Origin: Nitrososphaerota archaeon
GTDB lineage: Archaea > Thermoproteota > Nitrososphaeria > Nitrososphaerales > Nitrosopumilaceae
Reading direction: 5' to 3'
Length of the DNA stretch: 25,904 nt
NCBI GenBank assembly: GCA_016126025.1
Contig: JAEFDA010000069.1
Coordinates: 1 to 25,904, forward strand
Shown in pieces: positions 1-6,993 of this stretch (position 1 is the first letter of the stretch; every line of letters begins with the position of its first letter). The translations under genes were made by a program, and so were the position numbers. The notes beneath the pieces were generated by a model. It ran no database searches and was not told where the DNA came from. It saw nothing but the letters and a program-made list of their open reading frames with translations.

Positions 1-1
1 C

Positions 2-256
2 CACCATGCCGTAAACCATGGTGAGGGAGAGTACGCCTCCGGCAAGGGCAACGAAATCCATACCAATAACTGCGAGTGCCGGATAGGCCTGTCCAAATGG
101 TGGTTGAAAAAACATCGCGGTGTCAGCAAGTGGCACCTGGCGTTCTACATCAAGTCGTTCCAGTTCGTGCACAACCACCGCCACTACAGCCTCAGCGGCA
201 GGTTCGTGGCCACGCTGGCCATGGTTCTGGACCGGTTCGAGGGAGTGCAGGCCTGA
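2..256 (+). pseudogene. IS1595/ISXO2-like transposase, C-terminal part (5' end outside window)
   Basis: An open frame enters from the left edge and ends at TGA 254-256, giving 84 residues. It resembles the C-terminal end of ISXO2-like (IS1595 family) DDE transposases: an N-H-G-E-G-E-Y segment, a run with S-K-W near K-K-H-R-G-V, then a Y-I-K-S-F-Q-F-V-H-N-H-R-H stretch. The family normally has about 300 residues with an N-terminal zinc ribbon, and the rest would lie left of the window, so it cannot be said whether this copy is intact. A second, broken member of the same family lies at 10982. It is called a pseudogene here because decayed elements surround it; it could be the end of a complete gene. 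Confidence 0.6.
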
Positions 257-287
257 TAATGGGACCTGCCCACATACCCATCCGGAC

Positions 288-602
288 CTAGCCCAAGCGT
301 GCCTTTTGGATTGTCAACAACAGAAATGCCGCCGAAATGGCGTACACGACACGATTAGGCACCCCCAACACTTGGAATATGAGCGGTCCCCGTTGACTGT
401 CAGTCCACCTGCTTGTTGTCGAAGTTATGTGGTATCTCCAAGTTGGAGACCGGTGTCTTGTCGACGGTCACCTCGTCCATCTTGGTCTGGCCGTTGTTCC
501 TGAGAGTGGCGGTATCCGCAGCAGGTCCTCGTCCTTGACCACGCTGAGGTTGCGCACGTCTAGAGTCGAGCCGGGCTTGAGGGGGCCATATGCGGGTTCG
601 GC
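288..602 (-). pseudogene. Decayed membrane-anchored protein, C-terminal part, two frame changes
   Basis: On the minus strand three protein-like pieces follow each other in alternating frames. The first (about 600 to 510) contains LKPGSTLDVRN. The second (about 510 to 400) contains TLRNNGQTKMDEVTV and stops at 400. The third (about 395 to 288) is in the same frame as the first, contains a hydrophobic segment VVYAISAAFLLLTI followed by basic residues, and ends at TAG 288-290. Two opposite indels about 100 nt apart would explain this. The pieces together look like the end of a secreted beta-rich domain with a C-terminal membrane anchor. The 5' part is missing and an integrase remnant begins on the other strand near 612. 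The family is not recognised. Sequencing errors could also cause the frame changes. Confidence 0.5.
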
Positions 603-611
603 GTGCCGGCC

Positions 612-977
612 ACCATCCCGTCGGACAGCGGATCCTGTTTTGTGGGCAGGGGTGGCCGCAAGAAGCAGGCCAGTACGTGGACCCCGACCGCATTTGAGAG
701 CGAGCTGCTGGCCCTCAACATAGGCCTGATCAACGCACGGCCATACCACCCGCAGACCAACGACAAGCTGGAGCGGTTCCACAAGAGCCTTGAGAATGAG
801 ATCTGGAGATATCCTAGTATGGACGACTATACCGAGTACTATAACACCGACCGGCTGCACTTCCCACTGGATATGGACAACTACGAGACGCCGATGATGG
901 CCTTCCGCAACAAGACGGTCGTCGACGAGACAAGGAGGCAGAATCCTAGGTCGATGGGGGCGGACATCAATGGCTGA
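612..977 (+). pseudogene. DDE integrase-type (rve) transposase remnant, C-terminal half
   Basis: The translated segment shows the second half of an rve/integrase catalytic core as found in IS3/IS481-like transposases. S-D-S-G-S carries the second catalytic Asp, ARPYHPQTNDKLERFHKSL carries the catalytic Glu in K-L-E-R-F, and a Y-Y-N-T-D-R-L-H-F segment is followed by T-P-M-M-A-F-R-N-K. The first catalytic Asp and the whole N-terminal helix-turn-helix region are absent. Just upstream the sequence becomes the pseudogene on the opposite strand, so the element is truncated at its 5' side. No true start codon is evident. It cannot be an active transposase alone. Confidence 0.65.
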
Positions 978-1032
978 CGGCCAAGGTGGAGCGCGACGTG
1001 ATTTCTATACACTATACTATCGTCTAAAGTGG

Positions 1033-1392
1033 ATGGGTGCAGATCTGGTGCCAGAAACAATATTTTATCATAAGACTAATATACAAAAAACAGTCAAGGT
1101 AACTATGGGAGATATCATCTGGGGGAACGGCTCCAACGTACTCTCGGCTAGTTCGTTTGTTCTCAATGTGACACACCGAAAGGACGGGAACAGGGGCGAC
1201 TATTCCGATATGGAAAAAATAACCGTAACTTCGGCGGACTTGCCAGGCATGCCGCACAACATGGACGACTGGACCGAAGGTTCGTTAAGGACATGCGTGG
1301 TTGACGCCTTTCTGAAATGCGAGGTTGAACGAAGAGACGAATCTGGAACTATTATGGGAAAAATATCGCATTCCGGCGCCGGCGGATACTGA
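1033..1392 (+). CDS. Small hypothetical protein coupled to the 2OG oxygenase
   Basis: This frame gives about 119 residues from ATG 1033. It ends in TGA 1390-1392, whose last base is the first base of the next gene's ATG, so translation of the pair is probably coupled. The start is uncertain: ATG 1033 has a TATA-like TCTATACA about 26 nt upstream, and ATG 1105 has TAATATAC about 25 nt upstream with AAGGT just before it. The frame also opens further upstream at 970, overlapping the integrase remnant. The protein has no signal peptide or membrane helix, contains a few Cys residues, and ends in S-H-S-G-A-G-G-Y. I do not recognise a family. Its base composition is visibly more AT-rich than the housekeeping genes, as in its partner, which suggests that both arrived together. 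Confidence 0.55.
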   Translation: MGADLVPETIFYHKTNIQKTVKVTMGDIIWGNGSNVLSASSFVLNVTHRKDGNRGDYSDMEKITVTSADLPGMPHNMDDWTEGSLRTCVVDAFLKCEVERRDESGTIMGKISHSGAGGY

Positions 1393-2168
1393 TGTGGAAG
1401 CCACAGATAGTTGGTCACCTGTCGGCCGAAGAGATAATCTTGGAACGTCTAATATCCGGAAAAATCCCCATGATAATAATTCACGGTTTTTATGACAAAA
1501 AAAGCTGCCAAACGGCCGCTGAAAGAATAAAAAACCATGATCAATCCCAATTTCAGGACGGGGAGTTAAGGCATATAGGCCCGTTTTTGATGGCGCATGC
1601 AACCGACAAGGAGAGGTACTTCAAAGACTCGATGGAGTGCAAGATAACCTATGAAGAGATATTCTACGGGATCACGAATCCGGTGTTGCAGATCTACGAA
1701 GCGGTTGCCCGCATGTTTCCTGGCCACTCCGTCTCATTGGCGCGCGAATTCCAATATGATTATTCTCCGGCTGTCATCCGAATACACGAGAAAGGCAGAT
1801 CAGTTCCGGTCCACAAGGACAACGTAAAGTATGAAGGACGGGAGTATGCCGTATCAAACATAGATCACCAGTTATCCTGCGTGCTCCACCTTCAAGAATC
1901 AGAAAGCGGCGGGGATCTGGTCTTGTACAACAGAGCGTGGAAAAAAGGTGACGAGCAATTCCGCAACATAGACTTTGGATATTCGCAGAACCTAACAGAG
2001 TCCAGCCAATCCTGTAGGGCGCCCAACCTTGGGGCAGGAGATCTGGTTATTATCAATCCTATGTATTATCATGAGGTTACAAGGGTAACTGGAGATGTTC
2101 CCAGGATTACTCTTGGCATGTTTTTGGGAATTTACAGCCAAAAGCGCAAGATTGTGGCTTGGGCCTGA
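1392..2168 (+). CDS. 2-oxoglutarate/Fe(II)-dependent oxygenase (prolyl-4-hydroxylase-like)
   Basis: The 258-residue protein carries the double-stranded beta-helix signature of 2OG-Fe(II) oxygenases. H141-x-D143 lies in VPVHKDN, the distal iron ligand H227 in NPMYYHEV, and the probable 2-oxoglutarate-binding R238 in DVPRITL. Between them are the usual L-S-C-V-L-H-L strand and a G-G-D-L-V-L-Y segment. Such enzymes use Fe(II), O2 and 2-oxoglutarate to hydroxylate a protein side chain or small molecule. The substrate here is unknown. The gene overlaps the preceding small ORF by one base, so that protein is a possible substrate or partner (inference). The AT-rich composition and flanking transposase debris suggest horizontal acquisition. 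The fold assignment is fairly secure from the motif set; the function is open. Confidence 0.8.
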   Translation: MWKPQIVGHLSAEEIILERLISGKIPMIIIHGFYDKKSCQTAAERIKNHDQSQFQDGELRHIGPFLMAHATDKERYFKDSMECKITYEEIFYGITNPVLQIYEAVARMFPGHSVSLAREFQYDYSPAVIRIHEKGRSVPVHKDNVKYEGREYAVSNIDHQLSCVLHLQESESGGDLVLYNRAWKKGDEQFRNIDFGYSQNLTESSQSCRAPNLGAGDLVIINPMYYHEVTRVTGDVPRITLGMFLGIYSQKRKIVAWA

Positions 2169-2403
2169 GGTCCCAAATTTCAGCCGCTCAGTTCGCCTAC
2201 AAGATCCGTGGGGACTGCGGCATCGTGGCCGCGCCCATGATGTGGCCCGCAATAGCGGCAGCCATACCATCCATTCGACCCAATTAATAATTAGATATAA
2301 GATCGAATTTAGAGTCTACAAAAGATCCAAGTACCTACACCCACTCAGGCAGGCCGTGTGTCCCTCCAAGATAGTTCCAAGGGATGCCCGCGCCTTCATA
2401 ACC

Positions 2404-2440
2404 ACCGCCGGCATATCGCTCCGGCGGTTTGGTTTTTGTT
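2404..2440 (+). terminator. Hairpin plus T-rich tract downstream of the oxygenase cassette
   Basis: An 8-bp perfect stem ACCGCCGG/CCGGCGGT with a 9-nt loop is followed by a T-rich stretch ending in GGTTTTTGTT. It could terminate plus-strand transcripts from the 2OG oxygenase operon, although it lies 236 nt after the stop codon. Confidence 0.45.
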
Positions 2441-2677
2441 GTATGGCACCAAAAAGATCTGTGCAGGAGGGAGCAAGGCTTGGCCGGCCGGAAAGTGGAG
2501 CATCGGCGTGGGGCTCCACTCTACCTTCTGTGGGATGGGGCGCCGATAACCCTGACCTGCCACAGGAGGTACCCCTGACCTAGGACGGGATGGACCGCCC
2601 GTTCTGGAATGGCCACGCTTCGACGTCACGCAACATCGACTGGCGGCCACGCCGGCTCAGCTATGACTAAACCATGC

Positions 2678-2697
2678 GGCCGCCCGCAGGGGCGGCC
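2678..2697 (-). terminator. Strong GC hairpin downstream of valS
   Basis: An 8-bp stem GGCCGCCC/GGGCGGCC with a GCAG loop lies about 50 nt after the valS stop codon. It has no long T-run on the minus strand, so termination is possible but not certain. Confidence 0.3.
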
Positions 2698-2746
2698 TTG
2701 CGGCCAATTATGTACCGAGTCTTATGGTTCGGGTGGCCCGCCTACA

Positions 2747-5059
2747 CTACACTATGTTGTGCATAGCCCGCAGATCCGCGGCCATCGGGCGCAGCCCCTC
2801 GGGGATGTCCACGCTTATCTTATCCTTCAGGGAGAGGCCCGCCGCCTTCTTCTTGTTCCATACCATGGAATTGAACGCGACCACGTCGGCGGCCGCAACC
2901 CCGGGGGGGTCCATGCCCCTCGCCTCGGGGAGCCGCTGCAGGTGTATGCTCTCCTCAGAGTATAGCGCCCTCCACAGGTGGTCTGTTATGAACGGCACTA
3001 TGGGGGCCAGCAGCCGCAGTATGGTGGAGAGCACCGTGTGCATCGTATGCACGGCCGCGGCGCCCTCCGGCTCCGTGAACCCGTCGCGCCGCGCCCGCCG
3101 CTTCACCATCTCTATGTAGTGCGCCGCAAACAAGTTCCAGGTGAACTCCCGGACGGCCGTGGCCGGCACGAAGAAGTTGTACGAGCGGTACCCCTCCCGG
3201 CACCTCTCCACTAGCCGGTCCAGCTCATATAGTATCCACGAGTCGGCGGGCAGCGGCTCGGCCTCCCCGGTGGGGGGAAACTCGGAGAGCAGCCGGGAGA
3301 CGTTCCATATCTTGCTCAGGAACTTTCGCATCGAGTCTATCTTCTGCTCGTTGCACCTAAAGTCGTACCCGTGGTTCACCTCGCTGGCGCTCCACAGCCG
3401 GAAAGCGTCGGCGCCATACTGTCGTATCACCGGGTACGGGTCGATGGCGTTCCCCCTGCTCTTGCTCATCTTGAGCCCCCTCTCGTCCAGTCCGTACCCC
3501 ATTATCCACGCCTCTCGCCAGGGTGCCCTGCCAGTCAGCAGGTCGCACCTCAGCAGCGTATAGTACAGCCAGGTCCTCACTATGTCCTTGGACTGGGGCC
3601 GGACCGCCGTCGGGTACGTCTTCTCAAAGAGACCGGGATCGCGCTCGTATCCGGACACGAAGAGCGGCGAGATGCTCGAGTCCATCCATGTGTCCAGGGT
3701 GCGGGTCTCCCCGGTGAACGCCTTGCTGCCGCACGAGTCGCACCTCTCCCCCGGGTATCCCTCCCGCCAAGGCTGGTAGTACCGGCCCGGCTCCGGGACG
3801 TGGGGGCGGTCGCATGAGTCACAATACCACACGGGCACCTCCGTCCCGTAGTATCTGCGCCGGGAGACGGGCCAGTCTATGGTTATCGAGTCCAGCCAGT
3901 TGTGGAGTATCTGCCGGTGCATGGGGGGGTGGAACACTATGGAGTCGGCCAGCTCCCGCATCCTCCCGATTTGGTCCTTCTGCTTCACGTAGTACTCGTC
4001 CATGGGAATGATCTCCACGGGCGTCCCGCTGCGCTCGGAGACCGGCGTGCGGTGCGTCATGTCCCGCTCGTACTCCAGTATGCCGGCCTCTCTCATGTCC
4101 CGTATTATGGAGTCGCGCGCCCGCTTGGGCCTAAGGCCGGCGTACCTGCCCGCCGCCGGGGTCATCCTACCGTCCATCCCCACCGATACAACTTCCTCCA
4201 GGCCCAGCTCCCGGAACAGGGCCACGTCGTTGTGGTCGCCATAACTGCACACCATGACCGCCCCCGACCCGAAGTCGGGGCGGGCCGAGGGGTGCGCGTG
4301 TATGCGTACCGTATGGCCGTACACCGGAACGGTGGCCGCCTTGCCTATCATGCCGGTATAGCGGACATCGTCGGGGTTCACTATCACGGCCCGGCAGGCG
4401 CAGAGCAGCTCTGGGCGGGTGCTGGCTATTGTGATGGGGTCAGAACCCTCCACCACAAACCTCATGCCCACCAGCTTGGAGGGCACGTCCTTGTAGGCTA
4501 TCTCGGCGTCGGCGATGGTGGTGCCCGATGCCCAGTCGTAGTTGTTGGGCCGCGTGGCCAGGTATATCCTCCCCTCCCTCCACAGCCGGATGAAGGTGGC
4601 CTGCGTCATGGAGCGGTACTGGGGGGTGTCGGTGTGGTAGCGGCCGTCCAGCTCGCCGCTCATGCCCAAGGCGCGCATTATCTGGACCATCTCCGACTCC
4701 AGCTCGTCCAGCGCCTCCCGGCACATCTCCAAAAACTCTCCCCGCGGGACGTCCCTCATGCGTATGTTGTGCTTCTTCTCGGTGTATATCTCGACGGGGA
4801 GGCCGTTGCGGTCTATCCCTATGGGAAAGTAGACGGCGCGGCCCTCCATCCGGGCGGCGCGCGCTATCATGTCTATCTGGGCGTAGTGCGCCGCGGCGCC
4901 TATGTGCCACGGCCTGCCGGAGGGGTAGGGGGGCGGCGTGTCTATGGTGTAGTACGAGTCGGCCTCCGGCCTCGCATAGAGGCCCTCCCGGCTCCACCGC
5001 TCCAGCATCTCGTCCTCTATGCGGGGATCCCAGGCTTTCTGGGATATCGTGCGGGACAT
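2747..5059 (-). CDS. valS: Valyl-tRNA synthetase
   Basis: The 770-residue class I aminoacyl-tRNA synthetase charges tRNA-Val with valine. IDTPPPYPSG near residue 39 followed by W-H-I-G-A at 51-55 marks the HIGH region; the Pro-rich approach and the editing (CP1) domain beyond it are typical of archaeal ValRS rather than LeuRS or IleRS. Also visible are a zinc-binding C-D-S-C ... C-D-S-C pair, T-L-D-T-W, and K-M-S-K-S at 530-534, followed by the anticodon-binding helices. The last His of HIGH is Ala. The protein is somewhat short because it lacks a long C-terminal coiled coil. ATG 5059 lies one base after the stop of the upstream PTPS-like gene, so the two are probably translated from one transcript. 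ValRS identity is confident; LeuRS is the less likely alternative. Confidence 0.88.
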   Translation of the reverse strand: MSRTISQKAWDPRIEDEMLERWSREGLYARPEADSYYTIDTPPPYPSGRPWHIGAAAHYAQIDMIARAARMEGRAVYFPIGIDRNGLPVEIYTEKKHNIRMRDVPRGEFLEMCREALDELESEMVQIMRALGMSGELDGRYHTDTPQYRSMTQATFIRLWREGRIYLATRPNNYDWASGTTIADAEIAYKDVPSKLVGMRFVVEGSDPITIASTRPELLCACRAVIVNPDDVRYTGMIGKAATVPVYGHTVRIHAHPSARPDFGSGAVMVCSYGDHNDVALFRELGLEEVVSVGMDGRMTPAAGRYAGLRPKRARDSIIRDMREAGILEYERDMTHRTPVSERSGTPVEIIPMDEYYVKQKDQIGRMRELADSIVFHPPMHRQILHNWLDSITIDWPVSRRRYYGTEVPVWYCDSCDRPHVPEPGRYYQPWREGYPGERCDSCGSKAFTGETRTLDTWMDSSISPLFVSGYERDPGLFEKTYPTAVRPQSKDIVRTWLYYTLLRCDLLTGRAPWREAWIMGYGLDERGLKMSKSRGNAIDPYPVIRQYGADAFRLWSASEVNHGYDFRCNEQKIDSMRKFLSKIWNVSRLLSEFPPTGEAEPLPADSWILYELDRLVERCREGYRSYNFFVPATAVREFTWNLFAAHYIEMVKRRARRDGFTEPEGAAAVHTMHTVLSTILRLLAPIVPFITDHLWRALYSEESIHLQRLPEARGMDPPGVAAADVVAFNSMVWNKKKAAGLSLKDKISVDIPEGLRPMAADLRAMHNIV

Positions 5060-5060
5060 G

Positions 5061-5870
5061 CTATCGGGGAACCCGGGATATCATGTGGGACCCCTTGTTG
5101 TAGCCTTCGTATATGTAGACGCCCACGCCCTCCACGTTGTCGGGCAGGCTTGGCTCCAGCATCCGGATTATCTCGGTGGAGAGGTTCTCTACGGTGGCCT
5201 CGCCCCGGAGCAGGTATGTGGTGTGGGCGGGGACCTGCAGGTCGAAGTGGCCCCGGGGACCGTCGAACGCTATGCGGTAGCTGCCGCCGTCGCGGGATAC
5301 AACGTACCTCTCGTTTATGAAGAACTTGTGGTCGAACTCCGCTATGACGCGGCGCACCAGCCTCTTGGCCTCCGCAAAGTCCACCAGGAGGTTGTCCCGG
5401 GTCCGGCCCACCATCTCCACCATGACCGAGGAGGTGTGGCCGTGCAGTATGGAGCACTTCTCCACCAGGGGAAGTATGTGGGCGTAGTCGAACGAGAACG
5501 AGGGATCCTCTAGGAATATGGATCCGGTCTCGGGCGCGTCGCTGTACAGTATGATGTCGTCCATCTCCTTCAGGCGCGAGGCCAGCCGGGGGTGCCCCAC
5601 CCCTATTACGGGGGCGCCCTCCAGCCGGCGGCGCATCTCGGCGTACGCGGCGACGTCCTCGTCACCGTCCAGCACGTGTATGTAGCCGTCGGCAGTACGG
5701 AAGCTGGCCCGGAGGGCGGGCTGTCCGGGTATGCCGCACCCGTACTCGTAGTCCTTGTGCAAAAAGTCCAGCAGTCTGGCCACGGAGAGCTCGGTGCGGG
5801 ACCTCATCAGGTTGCCCCGGCCGTCCGTATACCTAAAGTCCGAGTCGGTGATCCGGGCGGTCATGCGCAT
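5061..5870 (-). CDS. 6-pyruvoyl-tetrahydropterin synthase/QueD-like protein with N-terminal extension
   Basis: The C-terminal about 145 residues match the T-fold PTPS/QueD family. S-F-D-Y-A-H supplies one zinc His, E-K-C-S-I-L-H-G-H supplies the catalytic Cys and two more zinc His residues, V-D-F-A-E-A-K and E-F-D-H-K-F follow, and Y-E-G-Y near the end supplies the acidic pterin-binding residue. The family converts dihydroneopterin triphosphate to a tetrahydropterin or deazapurine precursor. The first about 120 residues are an extra domain not found in ordinary PTPS, beginning S-R-T-E-L-S-V-A-R-L-L. The frame opens at TTG 5888, but a TATA-like TTAATATTT at 5887-5895 overlaps that codon, so ATG 5870 or 5864 is a better leaderless start. 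It lies one base upstream of valS and just after phhB, another pterin gene. Confidence 0.8.
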   Translation of the reverse strand: MRMTARITDSDFRYTDGRGNLMRSRTELSVARLLDFLHKDYEYGCGIPGQPALRASFRTADGYIHVLDGDEDVAAYAEMRRRLEGAPVIGVGHPRLASRLKEMDDIILYSDAPETGSIFLEDPSFSFDYAHILPLVEKCSILHGHTSSVMVEMVGRTRDNLLVDFAEAKRLVRRVIAEFDHKFFINERYVVSRDGGSYRIAFDGPRGHFDLQVPAHTTYLLRGEATVENLSTEIIRMLEPSLPDNVEGVGVYIYEGYNKGSHMISRVPR

Positions 5871-5886
5871 GCCGCCGGCACCCTGC

Positions 5887-5895
5887 AAATATTAA
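5887..5895 (-). promoter_or_regulatory. TATA-like box of the PTPS-valS unit
   Basis: TTAATATTT on the minus strand is centred about 21-27 nt upstream of ATG 5870/5864. It overlaps the stop codon of phhB, so the PTPS-valS pair can probably be transcribed apart from phhB. Confidence 0.5.
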
Positions 5896-6173
5896 CCCTC
5901 TAGGTCGTTTAGAGTGCCGGCCAGCCTCAGGTCCCGGTCGGTTATGCCTCCGGCGTCGTGGGTGGTGAGCCGTATGGTGACCCGGTTGTAGACGTTGGAC
6001 CACTCCGGATGGTGGTTCATCCGCTCCGCCGCCAGGGCCGCCCTGGTCATGAACCCGAAGGCCTCCACAAAGTCGGCGAACCCGTACTCCCGGTACAGCT
6101 TGCCCTCCCGCAGGGACCACCCCGGCAGCGAGCCCAGCCGCTCCCGTATCTGGTCTGTATCCAGCCTCTCCAT
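5892..6173 (-). CDS. phhB: Pterin-4a-carbinolamine dehydratase
   Basis: The 93-residue protein is the usual length for the PCD/DCoH family. It has the diagnostic N-H-H-P-E-W-S-N-V-Y-N-R-V stretch, then L-T-T-H-D-A-G-G-I-T-D-R-D; the three His residues form the active site. The family dehydrates 4a-hydroxy-tetrahydropterin so that the pterin cofactor can be recycled. It starts at ATG 6173, 26 nt from the centre of a palindromic AAATTTAAA box, consistent with a leaderless mRNA. Next to the PTPS-like gene, it suggests pterin metabolism. No aromatic amino acid hydroxylase is visible in this window, so its physiological substrate is unclear. Confidence 0.92.
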   Translation of the reverse strand: MERLDTDQIRERLGSLPGWSLREGKLYREYGFADFVEAFGFMTRAALAAERMNHHPEWSNVYNRVTIRLTTHDAGGITDRDLRLAGTLNDLEG

Positions 6174-6194
6174 GGTGCCGGAGGGCGCAGCCTC

Positions 6195-6203
6195 AAATTT
6201 AAA
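6195..6203. promoter_or_regulatory. Shared palindromic TATA box for phhB and the asparagine-synthase-like gene
   Basis: AAATTTAAA lies midway between the minus-strand ATG 6173 and the plus-strand GTG 6226, 26 and 27 nt from each. These are the spacings expected of leaderless starts in both directions. Confidence 0.65.
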
Positions 6204-6225
6204 GGCCCCCCTCCCAGCCCTTCCC

Positions 6226-6993
6226 GTGGAGGACGCGGGGGCCGGCACGCTGGAGGCGGTGCGGCGGTGCATGGGGGATGCCCTGGAGTGCGAGCGGGTG
6301 GGCGTGGCCTTCTCGGGGGGCGTGGACAGCTCCCTCCTCGCCAAGGTATGCTCCGAGCATGCGGGGGTGACGCTGCTGACGGTGGGCTTTGAGTCGAGCC
6401 ACGACATGGAGTACTCGGCGCTGGTGGCGCCGCGGCTGCGCCTCCCCCACCATACCCATATCATATCCGGGGAGGAGTTGGGGCGGGCGTACCGTCTGGT
6501 GGACGGGGCTATTCCGCCGGGGCAGCCTCTCTCCTGGCACGAGAACTGCATCGCCTTCCACTTTGTGGCGGGGCTGGCCGCCGGTCTGGGGCTGGAGAGG
6601 GTGGTGGCGGCCAACGGCATCGACGAGCTCTTCTGCGGGTACGACTCATACCGCCGCATATACGACTCGGGGGAGGAGGCCATAGGAGAGATGATGCGGC
6701 AGAAGACCGCCAACGAGATACAAATGGCAGGTGCCATCAGGGAGGTGGCCGGCCGGCAGGGCATACTCATCGAACAGCCGCTGCTGGGGGGCGCCTTTGT
6801 GGAGTTCTCCGGAATGGTGCCGCTGCACGAGAAGATCACCGGATCCGGCGACTACCTCCGGAAGCACGTGGTGCGCCGGGCCGCCGCCCTGGCGGGGCTG
6901 CCCTCCGACATATGCCTCAAGAGAAAGAAGGCGCTGCAGTACGGCACCCGCATACATCCCCGCCTGCTCAGGACGATTCGGCGGAGATTATAG
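6226..6993 (+). CDS. Asparagine-synthase-like ATP-pyrophosphatase, no glutaminase domain
   Basis: The 255-residue protein corresponds to the synthetase half of AsnB-type enzymes. A PP-loop S-G-G-V-D-S-S at residues 30-36 binds ATP; V-A-A-N-G-I-D-E-L-F-C-G-Y matches the conserved G-x-D-E-x-F-x-G-Y block; and L-K-R-K-K-A-L-Q-Y-G matches the C-terminal Lys-rich motif. The N-terminal Ntn-type glutaminase domain is missing, so it would need free ammonia or a partner, or it adenylates a different carboxylate or amide substrate. The start chosen is GTG 6226 because the shared TATA box lies 27 nt upstream; the frame itself opens much earlier, antisense to phhB. Its 3' end overlaps the convergent purB gene by 26 bp. 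The exact product is unknown. Confidence 0.8.
   Translation: MEDAGAGTLEAVRRCMGDALECERVGVAFSGGVDSSLLAKVCSEHAGVTLLTVGFESSHDMEYSALVAPRLRLPHHTHIISGEELGRAYRLVDGAIPPGQPLSWHENCIAFHFVAGLAAGLGLERVVAANGIDELFCGYDSYRRIYDSGEEAIGEMMRQKTANEIQMAGAIREVAGRQGILIEQPLLGGAFVEFSGMVPLHEKITGSGDYLRKHVVRRAAALAGLPSDICLKRKKALQYGTRIHPRLLRTIRRRL

Larger units (their letters stand above)
2169..2746. other. Intergenic stretch without a convincing gene
   Basis: These 578 nt lie between the convergent oxygenase and valS genes. The first about 115 nt can be read on the plus strand as a protein-like tail, IRGDCGIVAAPMMWPAIAAA, ending in two adjacent stops (TAATAA) near 2285. It has no start and is probably a fragment of a lost gene. 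An AT-rich patch follows at about 2284-2315, then a hairpin with a T-run near 2404-2440. The remainder is GC-rich, its small frames look random, and no tRNA-like fold was found by eye. A strong hairpin sits at 2678-2697. Confidence 0.5.

Noticed and set aside
2747..5059. Leucyl- or isoleucyl-tRNA synthetase
   Set aside because: The segment before HIGH and the D-T-P-P-P-Y-P-S-G context, with the R-P-Q-x-x-D-I-V-R-T-W block, fit archaeal ValRS better.
3902..5320. 472-codon plus-strand frame opposite valS
   Set aside because: Shadow of the ValRS frame; no motifs, and low-complexity His/Gly/Val content.
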